Positions 10,057 to 18,392 of a DNA stretch of 64,000 nt are shown here, one piece after another. The position numbers and the translations under genes were made by a program. The DNA is taken from NCBI GenBank assembly GCA_017418975.1, contig JAFOMG010000017.1:434001-498000 (forward strand), written 5' to 3'. The notes beneath the pieces are model-generated. The model saw nothing but the letters and a program-made list of their open reading frames with translations. It did not search any database and was not told where the DNA came from. Source of the DNA: Sphingomonas sp. GTDB lineage: Bacteria > Pseudomonadota > Alphaproteobacteria > Sphingomonadales > Sphingomonadaceae. The number at the start of each line of letters is the position of its first letter. Position 1 is the stretch's first letter.

Positions 10057-12312
10057 ATGGATGCCCTCACCGCCGAGCCCCTGATCCAGGCAACGCCGCA
10101 GACGCGGCGGCTGGCGCCTATCCGGTTGCTGGAGATGGTGGTGGTGGCGCTGGCGATCGCCACGCCGGTGGCGACTTTCCTGTTCGTCCGCAATTTCGCG
10201 CATCAGGTGTTCAATCCCGGCGTGGCGGCGTCGCTGCTGCTGGCGAACCTGCTGCCCTATGTCGCGCTGATCGTGCTGATCGGCCGGCGGATCGCCATCC
10301 ACCGCGCCACCAAGTCGGCGCTGGCCGGCGGCGGCCGGCTGCATGTGCGGCTCGTCGCGGTGTTCACCCTGATGGCGAGCATCCCGATCGTGCTCACCGT
10401 GATCGCGGCCTCGGTGATGTTCCAGTCCGGCGTGCAGCTCTGGGGCTCGGAGCGTGCGCGCGGCGCGTTCGATGCGACGACCGACCTCGCCAAGGAAGGC
10501 CGGGGCCTCGTGGCCCAGCGCTGGGCGACCGAGGCGCGGACCATGGTCGACGACCTGACCGAGCTCTTCCCGAAGATCCCGGCCAACTCCTCGTCCTTTC
10601 AGCGCAAGCTGCTGGAACAGCTCTATTATCGCTCCTTCGACCAGGCAGTGGTGTTTCGCGTCGTCGACGGCAAGCAGGTCGAGGCCATGTACACCTGGGA
10701 AGCGCCCCCGGCGAAGATCTTCGCCGCGCGGGTTTCCGGCCAGGTGCTGAACCTGCTGCGCGACGAGCAGAGCTACACGAATTTCGACGCCGAGAAGCAA
10801 TGGGTGGTGACGCCGCTCGATCGGTCGCGGAACATCTTCCTCTACGTCGCCAACAGCGTGAACGTGGGCTTCATGAACCGCCAGAACTCGGGTGCCGACC
10901 GGATCGTGGCCGAATTCAACGCGCTCCAGGCGCGCTCCCGCTCGCTCCAGCTCCAGTTCAACGCCGTCCTGTTCGGCGTGGCGCTGCTGATCGTCAGCAT
11001 CGCCACCTGGATCGCGCTCGCCGTCGCCGATCGCCTGGTCAAGCCGGTCGAGCAGCTCGTCATCGCCGCGCGGCGCGTCGCCGGGGGCGACCTCACCGCG
11101 CGCGTCGACATTCCGCAGACCGGCGACGAGATCAGCACGCTGGGCAATGCGTTCAACGGCATGACCGAGCGGCTGGAGCACCAGACCGGCGAGCTGCGGA
11201 CCGCCAATGCCCAGCTCGAGAGCCGCCGCAAGCTGATCGAGGCGGTGATGTCGGGCGTGTCGGCCGGCGTCGTCTCGATCGACGCCCAGCGCAACGTACG
11301 CCTCATCAACGAATCCGCCATCGAGCTGCTCCATCCTGGCGAGCAGGAACTGGTCGGCCACCCGCTCCGGGATCTCGCGCCCGAGCTCGACACGCTGCTC
11401 GACAGCGGCGATCGCGAGGCGGTGATCCAGCTCGGCACCGGGGGCGATGCGCGCACGCTCGCGGTGAAGGTCACCAGCGACGAGGCGGGCCGGGTGCTCA
11501 CCTTCGACGACATCACCCAGCAATTGAACGACCAGCGCCGCGCCGCCTGGTCCGACGTCGCCCGCCGCATCGCGCACGAGATCAAGAACCCGCTCACGCC
11601 GATCCAGCTCGCCGCCGAGCGCCTGAAGCGCCGCTACGGCAAGAAGATCGAGCCCGAGGACGGCACCTTCGCCCAGCTGACCGACACGATCGTCCGCCAG
11701 GTGGGGGACCTGCGCCGCATGGTCGACGAATTCTCCTCGTTCGCGCGCATGCCCAAGCCGGTGTTCCGCCAGGAATCGCTGCTCGACATCGCGCGCCAGG
11801 CGATGTTCCTCCACGAAGTCGCGCATCCCACGATCCGCTTCGAGATGGATGCGCCCGATCCCGCGCCGGGCCTGATCTGCGATCGGCGCCAGATCGGCCA
11901 GGCCTTCACCAACATCGTCAAGAACGCGGTCGAGGCGATTGAGGCGCGCGGGGAGGGGGAGGCGCTGCCCCGCGGCGAGATCGTCATGGCGATCAGCCCG
12001 GAGGCGGAGGGCAGGATCACGCTCACCCTGGCCGACAACGGCATCGGCCTGCCGGTCGAGCGCGACCGGATCGTCGAGCCTTATATGACGACGCGCAGCC
12101 GCGGCACCGGCCTCGGCCTCGCGATCGTGAAGAAGATCGTCGAGGAGCATTTCGGCACCATCGCCTTTTCCGACCGCCCGGGCGGCGGCACGCTGGTGAC
12201 GATCTGCTTCGATACCGATCAGCTCGCCGAGATGGCGAGCAGCTCCGACGGCGAGGGCGGCGAGGAGCCGCGCCCCGCCGTGCTTACGCGTAGTGGAAGT
12301 GCCAAATCATGA
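10057..12312 (+). CDS. ntrY: Sensor histidine kinase NtrY
   Basis: 751 residues from the ATG at 10057; a GTG at 10018 would add 13 residues that do not look like the family. Two or three N-terminal membrane helices, a roughly 200-residue periplasmic sensor part, a further membrane helix, HAMP (ADRLVKPVEQLVIAARRVAGGDL), PAS, then HisKA with His507 in [18 protein letters not shown] and HATPase. In alphaproteobacteria NtrYX links nitrogen, redox and envelope regulation. The C-terminal 25 residues form a Ser/Gly/Glu-rich tail beyond the ATPase domain. Its end overlaps ntrX by 4 bases (ATGA). Confidence 0.95.
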   Translation: MDALTAEPLIQATPQTRRLAPIRLLEMVVVALAIATPVATFLFVRNFAHQVFNPGVAASLLLANLLPYVALIVLIGRRIAIHRATKSALAGGGRLHVRLVAVFTLMASIPIVLTVIAASVMFQSGVQLWGSERARGAFDATTDLAKEGRGLVAQRWATEARTMVDDLTELFPKIPANSSSFQRKLLEQLYYRSFDQAVVFRVVDGKQVEAMYTWEAPPAKIFAARVSGQVLNLLRDEQSYTNFDAEKQWVVTPLDRSRNIFLYVANSVNVGFMNRQNSGADRIVAEFNALQARSRSLQLQFNAVLFGVALLIVSIATWIALAVADRLVKPVEQLVIAARRVAGGDLTARVDIPQTGDEISTLGNAFNGMTERLEHQTGELRTANAQLESRRKLIEAVMSGVSAGVVSIDAQRNVRLINESAIELLHPGEQELVGHPLRDLAPELDTLLDSGDREAVIQLGTGGDARTLAVKVTSDEAGRVLTFDDITQQLNDQRRAAWSDVARRIAHEIKNPLTPIQLAAERLKRRYGKKIEPEDGTFAQLTDTIVRQVGDLRRMVDEFSSFARMPKPVFRQESLLDIARQAMFLHEVAHPTIRFEMDAPDPAPGLICDRRQIGQAFTNIVKNAVEAIEARGEGEALPRGEIVMAISPEAEGRITLTLADNGIGLPVERDRIVEPYMTTRSRGTGLGLAIVKKIVEEHFGTIAFSDRPGGGTLVTICFDTDQLAEMASSSDGEGGEEPRPAVLTRSGSAKS

Positions 12313-13688
12313 GCCTCGATATCCTGGTCGTCGACGATGAGCGCGACATCCGTGAACTGGTGGCCGGCGTCCTGGAGGACGAAGGCTATTCGACGCGCGG
12401 CGCGGCGGACAGCGATGCGGCGCTGGAGGCGATCGCGGAGCGCCGCCCCAGCCTGGTGCTGCTCGACGTCTGGCTGCACGGCTCGCGGCTCGACGGGCTC
12501 GAGATCCTCGACGAGATCAAGCGCCGCGATCCCTCGATCCCGGTGCTGGTGATCTCCGGCCATGGCAATCTCGACACCGCCGTCGCCGCGATTCGCCGGG
12601 GCGCCTCGGACTTCATCGAGAAGCCGTTCGAGGCCGAGCGGCTGCTGTTCCTGGTCGAGCGCGCGACCGAGACGGAGCGGCTCAAGCGCGAAGTCGCTTC
12701 GCTGCGCGCCTCGATCGGCCGCGAGGAGGATTTGACCGGCCAGTCCGGTGCGATCAACACCGTGCGCGCCACGCTCAAGCGGGTCGCCTCCACCGGCAGC
12801 CGCGTGCTGATCACCGGCAGCGCCGGCACCGGCAAGGAAGTCGCCGCCCGCCTGCTCCATGGCTGGAGCCAGCGCGCCTCCGCGCCCTTCGTCATCGTCA
12901 GCGCCGCGCGCATGCAGCCCGAGCGCGTGGAAGAGGAGCTGTTCGGCGTGGAAGAGGGCGGGGACCTGGTCCGCACCGGCCTGCTTGAGCAGGCGCATGG
13001 CGGCACGCTGTTCCTGGACGAGATCGCCGACATGCCGGTGGCCACCCAGGCCCGGATCCTGCGCGTGCTGACCGACCAGAGCTTCACCCGTGTCGGCGGC
13101 ACCCGTGTGGTCAAGGTCGATGTCCGGGTCGTCTCGGCCACGGCGCGCGACCTGATGACCGAGATCGGCGAGGGGCGCTTCCGCGAGGATCTCTACTACC
13201 GCCTCAACGTGGTGCCGGTGTCGATCCCGCCGCTCACCGAACGGCGCGAGGACATTCCCGTCCTGGTCGAGCATTTCGTCGCGCATTATGCCAATGAGCG
13301 CCGCGTGCCGACGCCGGAGATCGCGCCCGACGCGATGGTGGCGCTGCAGAGCTATGAATGGCCCGGCAATGTCCGCCAGCTGCGCAACGTGGTAGAGCGC
13401 ACGGTGATCCTCGCACCCGGCGACCGGATCGGCCGGATCGACCTCGACCTGTTGCCGCCGGAAGTGCTGGGCCGCCCGGCCGACAATGGCGGCGGAATGG
13501 GCACCAGCGCGATCATGGGCGCCCCCCTCAAGGAGGCGCGCGAGAGCTTCGAGCGCGAATATCTCCGTGTCCAGATACGCCGCTTCTCGGGCAACATCTC
13601 GCGCACCGCCAGCTTCATCGGCATGGAGCGCTCGGCGCTGCACCGCAAGCTGAAGCTGCTGGGGATCACCGACAGCCGGGAGGAATGA
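12309..13688 (+). CDS. ntrX: Response regulator NtrX
   Basis: 459 residues. Receiver with Asp53 (LLDVWLHGSRLDG), AAA+ domain with Walker A GSAGTGKE and Walker B GGTLFLDEIADMP, and a Fis-like helix-turn-helix near the C-terminus (NISRTASFIGMERSALHRKL). The GAFTGA loop needed to engage sigma-54 is missing: the position after ELFG reads VEEGGDLV. NtrX of this lineage is therefore expected to work without sigma-54 remodelling, probably with the housekeeping polymerase. It is the last gene of the dusB-ntrBCYX run. Confidence 0.96.
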   Translation: MSLDILVVDDERDIRELVAGVLEDEGYSTRGAADSDAALEAIAERRPSLVLLDVWLHGSRLDGLEILDEIKRRDPSIPVLVISGHGNLDTAVAAIRRGASDFIEKPFEAERLLFLVERATETERLKREVASLRASIGREEDLTGQSGAINTVRATLKRVASTGSRVLITGSAGTGKEVAARLLHGWSQRASAPFVIVSAARMQPERVEEELFGVEEGGDLVRTGLLEQAHGGTLFLDEIADMPVATQARILRVLTDQSFTRVGGTRVVKVDVRVVSATARDLMTEIGEGRFREDLYYRLNVVPVSIPPLTERREDIPVLVEHFVAHYANERRVPTPEIAPDAMVALQSYEWPGNVRQLRNVVERTVILAPGDRIGRIDLDLLPPEVLGRPADNGGGMGTSAIMGAPLKEARESFEREYLRVQIRRFSGNISRTASFIGMERSALHRKLKLLGITDSREE

Positions 13689-13702
13689 CGGTCGGGAATT
13701 GA

Positions 13703-13779
13703 GGGGGCTCGAACCCGCCTCGTTCTTCACCATCATCCCGGCCTTGAGCCGGGGTGACGATATGCGAGCCTGAGCCCCC
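13703..13779. terminator. Nested inverted repeats between convergent ntrX and sugE, likely two-way terminator
   Basis: GGGGGCTC (13703-13710) pairs exactly with GAGCCCCC (13772-13779). A second stem CCCGGC/GCCGGG (13737-13742 and 13748-13753) is nested inside and belongs to the same REP-like type seen at 4611 and 6076. It fills the gap between the converging genes. There is no clear U-tract, so the terminator role is inferred from position. Confidence 0.45.
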
Positions 13780-13783
13780 AGTC

Positions 13784-14101
13784 CTAGGAGGAAGCGAGCT
13801 TCATCAGCGCCAGCCCGCCCAGGATCATCGCCGCGGCCGCGAGCCGCAGCGCTCCGGCGCCCTCGCCGAGCACAAGCACGCCCACCGCGAAGGCGCCGAC
13901 CGCGCCGATGCCGGTCCACACCATATAGGCGGTTCCCAGCGGCAGACTGCGCATCGCGATCGCAAGCAGGCCGAAGCTGCCCAGCATCGCGACGACCATG
14001 GTCACCGTGGGAACCAGCCGGGTGAAACCCTGTGACTGTTTCATGGCGAAGGCCCAGACGATTTCGAGCAGGCCGGCGAAAAGAAACAATATCCAGGGCA
14101 T
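13784..14101 (-). CDS. SMR-family exporter, SugE/Gdx subgroup
   Basis: 105 residues from the ATG at 14101, with AGGAGGGG just upstream. Four membrane helices with the small-multidrug-resistance glutamate in FAGLLEIVWAFAMKQSQGF and the Gdx-type sequences LPLGTAYMVWTGIGAVGA and LGEG. This subgroup (E. coli SugE, renamed Gdx) exports guanidinium in exchange for protons rather than broad cationic drugs. It would work as an antiparallel dimer in the inner membrane. The gene converges on ntrX and is divergent from hfq. A GC-rich hairpin with an ACGG loop lies in its leader. Confidence 0.9.
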   Translation of the reverse strand: MPWILFLFAGLLEIVWAFAMKQSQGFTRLVPTVTMVVAMLGSFGLLAIAMRSLPLGTAYMVWTGIGAVGAFAVGVLVLGEGAGALRLAAAAMILGGLALMKLASS

Positions 14102-14124
14102 AGGCCCCTCCTTTCGGACAAGGG

Positions 14125-14161
14125 CCGGGCCGTCCCGGACTTCTACCCTCGCGACGGAGGG
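14125..14161 (-). promoter_or_regulatory. Two leader hairpins before the SugE-type gene, one with an ACGG loop
   Basis: Read on the minus strand, CCGGG-ACGG-CCCGG (14138-14125) lies about 24 bases before the start codon, beside the ribosome-binding site. A second stem CCCTC/GAGGG with a CGTCGC loop (14161-14146) precedes it. Guanidine-II (mini-ykkC) riboswitches consist of two short hairpins with ACGR loops in front of sugE/gdx genes. Only one of the two loops fits here, so this is a partial match. The remaining 240 bases up to hfq show no gene. Confidence 0.3.
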
Positions 14162-14403
14162 GGAGGACGTTGCCTCGCGCCGTGCATCTAGGGATGCGCC
14201 GTGCCGCTTGCAATGCGGGACTTCGCGCCGCCGCGGCTGGGGCGGCCTTTGTCGACTTCGGCAGGGGGAACCCCGCAACTCCGCTGGACGATTCGGCCCC
14301 TAGCGCATAAAAGGACCGCGCTGCGCGCCGGACGGGCGCGCGCTCCGACGCCAGAGAACGGCGCCATGCGGGAAACTCCCGCCAAGAATGAGAGTCACGA
14401 CCG

Positions 14404-14889
14404 ATGGCCGAAAAGCAGACCTCGCTTCAGGATCTCTTCCTCAACTCGCTGCGCCGGTCGAAGACGCCGGTCACGATGTTCCTGGTCAAGGGCGTCAAGC
14501 TCCAGGGCATCGTCACCTGGTTCGACAATTTTTCGGTGCTGCTCCGCCGCGACGGCCAGTCGCAGCTCATTTACAAGCACGCGATCTCCACGATCATGCC
14601 CTCGGGCCCGGTGGACCTTGCCCCGCTTCTCGAAGCCGTGGGAGAGTTCCAGTCCAAGAACCCGGTATTGCAGGAAATTTTCCTCAACGCGGTTCGCCGC
14701 CAGCAGGAAAATGTCACCATGTTCCTGGTCAATGGCGTGATGCTCCAGGGCCAGATCGCGGCCTTCGACCTGTTCTGCATGCTTCTCCAGCGCGAGGGCA
14801 TGGCCCAGCTGGTCTACAAGCATGCCGTCTCGACGATCCAGCCGGCGCACCCGCTGAACCTCGCCGAGGAACAGAATAGCGACGACTGA
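14404..14889 (+). CDS. hfq: RNA chaperone Hfq with two tandem Sm domains
   Basis: 161 residues, about twice the usual core. Sm domain 1 (about 7-68) has [24 protein letters not shown] and the Sm2 motif [10 protein letters not shown] with Tyr57-Lys58-His59. Sm domain 2 (about 88-149) repeats it: [28 protein letters not shown] and [10 protein letters not shown] with Tyr138-Lys139-His140. Both keep the proximal RNA-binding residues. A 20-residue linker joins them and a short acidic tail follows. Hfq pairs small RNAs with mRNAs. A six-Sm ring would need three chains instead of six. It is followed 12 bases later by hflX, the classical hfq-hflX order. Confidence 0.97.
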   Translation: MAEKQTSLQDLFLNSLRRSKTPVTMFLVKGVKLQGIVTWFDNFSVLLRRDGQSQLIYKHAISTIMPSGPVDLAPLLEAVGEFQSKNPVLQEIFLNAVRRQQENVTMFLVNGVMLQGQIAAFDLFCMLLQREGMAQLVYKHAVSTIQPAHPLNLAEEQNSDD

Positions 14890-14901
14890 GGCGCCCCCAG
14901 C

Positions 14902-16191
14902 ATGACTACCGGTTTCGAGCGTGACCCCGACGAATTCACCCGGGGCGCGCGGGCGGTCGTGGTCTATCCGGACCTCGGCGGCAGCTCGCGCGACGCGGAG
15001 GCGCGCCTGGAGGAGACTGCCGGTCTCGCCGCGGCGATCGGTGTCGAGGTGGTCGAGCGGGTGCCGCTGCGCATCCGTGCGCCCAAGCCGGGCACGCTGA
15101 TCGGTTCGGGTCAGGTCGAGGCGCTTGCCGAGACGGTGCGCGATCGGGAGCTGCAGCTCGCCGTGTTCGACGCCAGCCTCACGCCGGTGCAGCAGCGCAA
15201 CCTCGAGACCGCGCTCGGCTGCAAGGTGATCGACCGCACCGGCCTGATTCTGGAAATCTTCGGCGAGCGTGCACGCACGGCGGAGGGGCGCCTTCAGGTC
15301 GAGTTGGCGCATCTCGACTATCAGGCCGGCCGCCTGGTGCGCAGCTGGACCCATCTCGAGCGCCAGCGCGGCGGCTTCGGCTTTCTCGGCGGCCCGGGCG
15401 AAACCCAGATCGAGGCTGACCGCCGCCTGATCCGCGACCGCATGGCGCGACTGCGCCGCGAGCTGGATTCGGTCAGCCGCACCCGCGCGCTCCATCGCGA
15501 CCGGCGCCAGCGCGCGCCCTGGCCGGTGATTGCGCTGGTAGGATATACCAACGCTGGAAAGTCAACGCTTTTCAATCGGTTGACTGGAAGTGACGTCATG
15601 GCGGAGAATTTGCTCTTCGCCACTCTCGATCCCACGCTCCGCCAGATCTCGCTGCCGGGGATCGACAAGGCGATCCTCTCCGACACGGTGGGCTTCGTCT
15701 CGGAACTGCCGACCCAGCTCGTCGCGGCCTTCAAGGCGACGCTGGAGGAGGTCGTCTCGGCCGATCTGCTGATCCATGTCCGCGATATCGCGCATCCGGA
15801 TACCGAGGCGCAGAAGGACGATGTCGAGCAGGTCCTGGCCGAGATCGGCGTCGCCGAGGCCACCCCGCGCTTCGAGGCGTGGAACAAGATCGACCTTCTC
15901 GAGGGCGAGGCCCGTGACGATCTGCTCGCCGAGGCGACGAAGCGCGAGGACGTGATGCCGGTCTCCGCGGTGACCGGGGAGGGGGTGGATGCTCTCATCA
16001 CCGCCGTCGCCGCCCGGCTCACCCAGGGCCATCGCCGCTATACCATCCATCTCGACCCGGCCGACGGCGCCGCCGCCGCCTGGCTCCACCAGCATGGCGA
16101 AGTGCTCGAGCAGGGAATGGACGGGGAGCGGGCGGTCTACGAAGTCCGGATGGCGCCGCGCGACCATGAGCGGTTCTTGACGCGGGGGTGA
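14902..16191 (+). CDS. hflX: GTPase HflX
   Basis: 429 residues. The N-terminal HflX domain has the glycine-rich GSGQVEAL and a coiled-coil ending in GGFGFLGGPGETQIEADRR. The G domain has the P-loop GYTNAGKS (214-221), switch and DTVGF, and NKID. It binds the 50S subunit and splits or rescues stalled ribosomes under heat or antibiotic stress in characterised bacteria. It is probably co-transcribed with hfq. The P-loop is written in AT-rich, rarely used codons (15538-15600), unlike the rest of the gene. Confidence 0.97.
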   Translation: MTTGFERDPDEFTRGARAVVVYPDLGGSSRDAEARLEETAGLAAAIGVEVVERVPLRIRAPKPGTLIGSGQVEALAETVRDRELQLAVFDASLTPVQQRNLETALGCKVIDRTGLILEIFGERARTAEGRLQVELAHLDYQAGRLVRSWTHLERQRGGFGFLGGPGETQIEADRRLIRDRMARLRRELDSVSRTRALHRDRRQRAPWPVIALVGYTNAGKSTLFNRLTGSDVMAENLLFATLDPTLRQISLPGIDKAILSDTVGFVSELPTQLVAAFKATLEEVVSADLLIHVRDIAHPDTEAQKDDVEQVLAEIGVAEATPRFEAWNKIDLLEGEARDDLLAEATKREDVMPVSAVTGEGVDALITAVAARLTQGHRRYTIHLDPADGAAAAWLHQHGEVLEQGMDGERAVYEVRMAPRDHERFLTRG

Positions 16192-16195
16192 AGGC

Positions 16196-16492
16196 CTACG
16201 CTTCCCGCGGCAGTTCCCGCACCTCGACGGTGCCGCCGCATTCATAGACGGGATTGCCGGCGAGAAAGGCCTTGGCGCCCGCGATATCCTCTGCCCTAAC
16301 GCGGATATATCCGCCCAGCGGCGTCGAAAGCGGTGCCGGCGTGCCGGTCTTGCGGAGGCTCTCCCCATCGGCGATCGCGCTGCCGCCGTCGAAGCGGCCG
16401 CTGGCCTGAAGCCGGGCAAGATAGGCCGGCCACATCTCGGACGAGGGTGCCTGGGTCGCATCGTTGTGCATGAGCAGGATATAGTCGCGCAT
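16196..16492 (-). CDS. YCII/DGPF-domain protein
   Basis: 98 residues starting MRDYILLMHND and containing GGYIRVRAEDIAGAKAFLAGNPVY, the pattern of YCII-related (DGPF) proteins, a ferredoxin-like fold often found beside ECF sigma factors or as a stand-alone small protein. Its biochemical role is not established. Its ATG overlaps the stop of mazG by one base (TGATG), so it is translated in a coupled way from the mazG message. It converges on hflX with 4 bases between. Confidence 0.8.
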   Translation of the reverse strand: MRDYILLMHNDATQAPSSEMWPAYLARLQASGRFDGGSAIADGESLRKTGTPAPLSTPLGGYIRVRAEDIAGAKAFLAGNPVYECGGTVEVRELPREA

Positions 16493-17253
16493 CAGGCTTC
16501 CTCGCGCTTGGCCTTTACCCAGAGCGCTTCCTTGGCATCAAGGTCCAGTGCCTCGAACGCTTCCCCAGCTTTGGCTTCCATCGATTTGAAACGACTTTCG
16601 AATTTCCCATTGGCCATGCGCAGCGCCGCCTCGGGATCCACGCCCAGCTTGCGCGCCCAGTTGACCACCGCGAACAGCAGGTCGCCGACTTCCTCTTCGA
16701 TTTCGGCCTGCGTTGCGGCAGCCTCGACCTCCGCCAGCTCCTCGTCGATCTTGGCGCGGGCGCCGCTGGGATCGGGCCAGTCGAACCCGGTGCGGGCGGC
16801 GCGCTTCTGGAGCTTCTCGGCACGGAGCAGGGCGGGGAGGCCGATCGCCACGCCGTCCAGGGCGCTGGCATGCCCCTTCGCCCCGCGCTCCGACGCCTTG
16901 ATCTGCTCCCACAGATGATGGCCGCCCTCGGCCGCGCCCAGGAAGATGTGCGGGTGGCGGCGTTCCATCTTGTCGCTGATCGCATTGGCGACATCGGCCA
17001 GCGCGAAATCGCCGGCCTCCTCGGCCATGCGGCTGTGAAAGACCACCTGGAGCAGCAAGTCGCCGAGCTCGTCCTTGAGGTCGGCCATGTCGCCGCGCTC
17101 GATCGCGTCGGCCACCTCATAGGCTTCCTCGATCGTGTAGGGCGCGATCGTCGCGAAGGTCTGCACGGTATCCCATTCGCACCCGCTTACGGGATCGCGC
17201 AGCCGGGCCATGATGGCGACAAGGCGGTCGATGGCGGTGGCGGGCACGGTCAA
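16492..17253 (-). CDS. mazG: Nucleoside triphosphate pyrophosphohydrolase MazG
   Basis: About 253 residues. The motif ending CEWDTVQTFATIAPYTIEEAYEV with EELGDLL-type helices (KDELGDLLLQVVFHSRMAEE) appears first and is repeated in weaker form in the second half (IEEEVGDLLFAVVNWARKLG), as in dimeric all-alpha MazG. It hydrolyses (d)NTPs to monophosphates, a house-cleaning function. The start is taken at a TTG at 17253 with GGAG eight bases upstream; a GTG at 17247 is a near alternative. The open frame continues to 17355 but that part overlaps the upstream gene and is not family-like. Confidence 0.9.
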   Translation of the reverse strand: MTVPATAIDRLVAIMARLRDPVSGCEWDTVQTFATIAPYTIEEAYEVADAIERGDMADLKDELGDLLLQVVFHSRMAEEAGDFALADVANAISDKMERRHPHIFLGAAEGGHHLWEQIKASERGAKGHASALDGVAIGLPALLRAEKLQKRAARTGFDWPDPSGARAKIDEELAEVEAAATQAEIEEEVGDLLFAVVNWARKLGVDPEAALRMANGKFESRFKSMEAKAGEAFEALDLDAKEALWVKAKREEA

Positions 17254-17323
17254 GGCAGGGACTCCAGCGGGGGTGGCGGCGACCCTAGGAAGCGCGCCGC
17301 GCGAAGGAAAGCCTCGCCGCGCT

Positions 17324-18205
17324 TCAATCCGGACGAAGCCTGAGTACCAGGTCACCCTGTCGCCCGGTGCCGCGCAGCTCGACGCGATCGCCGAAGAAGT
17401 CGAGCCGGGCGTAGCTCGTCTCGGTCGTGTCGAGCATCGCCTTCATGTTCACATAGTGGATGCCGGCCCGTTCGCCATAATTGCCGTCGTGATTGTGCCC
17501 GTCGAGCCAGATCTTGGCGGAGGGATGGCGTTCGAGCAGGGCCATCACCGCCGGCGCGTTCCACAGATTATGGGGGTTCTCCGGCCAGACGGGGAAATGG
17601 CTGAAGAGCATGACCTTCAGCTTGCGCCTGTCCGCGCGCGCGAGTTCGCCGTCGATCCAGGCGAGTTGCTCGCCGCCGATCCCGCCGTCCCATAGCGGCT
17701 TGTCGGGATAGAGCGCGGCATGGGCGGCCATGCTCCGCTTGTGCTCCGGGCTGCCCGCCGGCCAGGCATAGCTGCTCAGGTCGTTGCCGTCGGTCACCAG
17801 GAACAGCCAGCCCTGCCGTTCGAAGCTGTAATAGCGCCGGGGCATGCCGAGCTTGGCCGGCACCCGGGGCTTGTGGGCATCGTCGATCGCGAACTCGTGA
17901 TTGCCCAGTACGAAATGCACCGGATGCCGCAGCCGCCGCGTGATCGGCAGCATCGCGTCATAGCTGGCCCAGTCCTTGTCGATGAAATCGCCGAGATGGA
18001 CGACAAAGGCGAGCCGCTGGCGATTGAAGTCCGCCACCGCCGCCGCGAGCTTGCCGGGAGCGGTGTGGTACATGCGCTGGCCGTTGTCGGGCGCGTCGGC
18101 ATATTGCGCGTCCGCGATCGCGCCGATGCTGAAGGCGGGTTTCTCCGCCTGCGGCGCGGGAGCCGCGCCCAGTGCCGCCAGTGCCAGCATGGCCGTCCAC
18201 CGCAT
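17324..18205 (-). CDS. Exported calcineurin-like metallophosphoesterase, ADPRM-like
   Basis: 293 residues with a signal peptide (about 1-20). Metal-binding motifs are in order: ADAQYAD (first Asp), HLGDFID, LGNHEF, a later HFPVWPE and DGHNHDGNYG. The opening FSIGAIADAQYAD and overall layout match the ADP-ribose/CDP-alcohol diphosphatase (ADPRM) branch of calcineurin phosphoesterases, but the N-terminal export signal suggests a periplasmic enzyme releasing nucleotides or phosphate. Substrate is not proven. GGAGGGATG lies in the leader before the ATG. Upstream on the same strand of mazG, 70 bases apart. Confidence 0.85.
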   Translation of the reverse strand: MRWTAMLALAALGAAPAPQAEKPAFSIGAIADAQYADAPDNGQRMYHTAPGKLAAAVADFNRQRLAFVVHLGDFIDKDWASYDAMLPITRRLRHPVHFVLGNHEFAIDDAHKPRVPAKLGMPRRYYSFERQGWLFLVTDGNDLSSYAWPAGSPEHKRSMAAHAALYPDKPLWDGGIGGEQLAWIDGELARADRRKLKVMLFSHFPVWPENPHNLWNAPAVMALLERHPSAKIWLDGHNHDGNYGERAGIHYVNMKAMLDTTETSYARLDFFGDRVELRGTGRQGDLVLRLRPD

Positions 18206-18392
18206 ATTTCATCCCTCCAACCCGATTCGCAGCGGCTTAGGCGCGCCAGGTTGCAGTTTTAAGCAGCCAGGGCGGCGCGGGCTGTCATGCGAGCTTCACG
18301 GAGCGGGCCTAGCCCATGCCGGGGCGAAGTGATTCTCCCCGGGGGAGCAGCGGCATGACGGGGCGGGCAGGGCCTGGCGAGGGGGTGGCGCG

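Noticed and set aside
14102..14300. Guanidine-I (ykkC) or guanidine-III riboswitch before the SugE-type gene
   Set aside because: The conserved blocks of these classes as I know them are not present; only one ACGG hairpin of guanidine-II type is seen, and it is reported as tentative.
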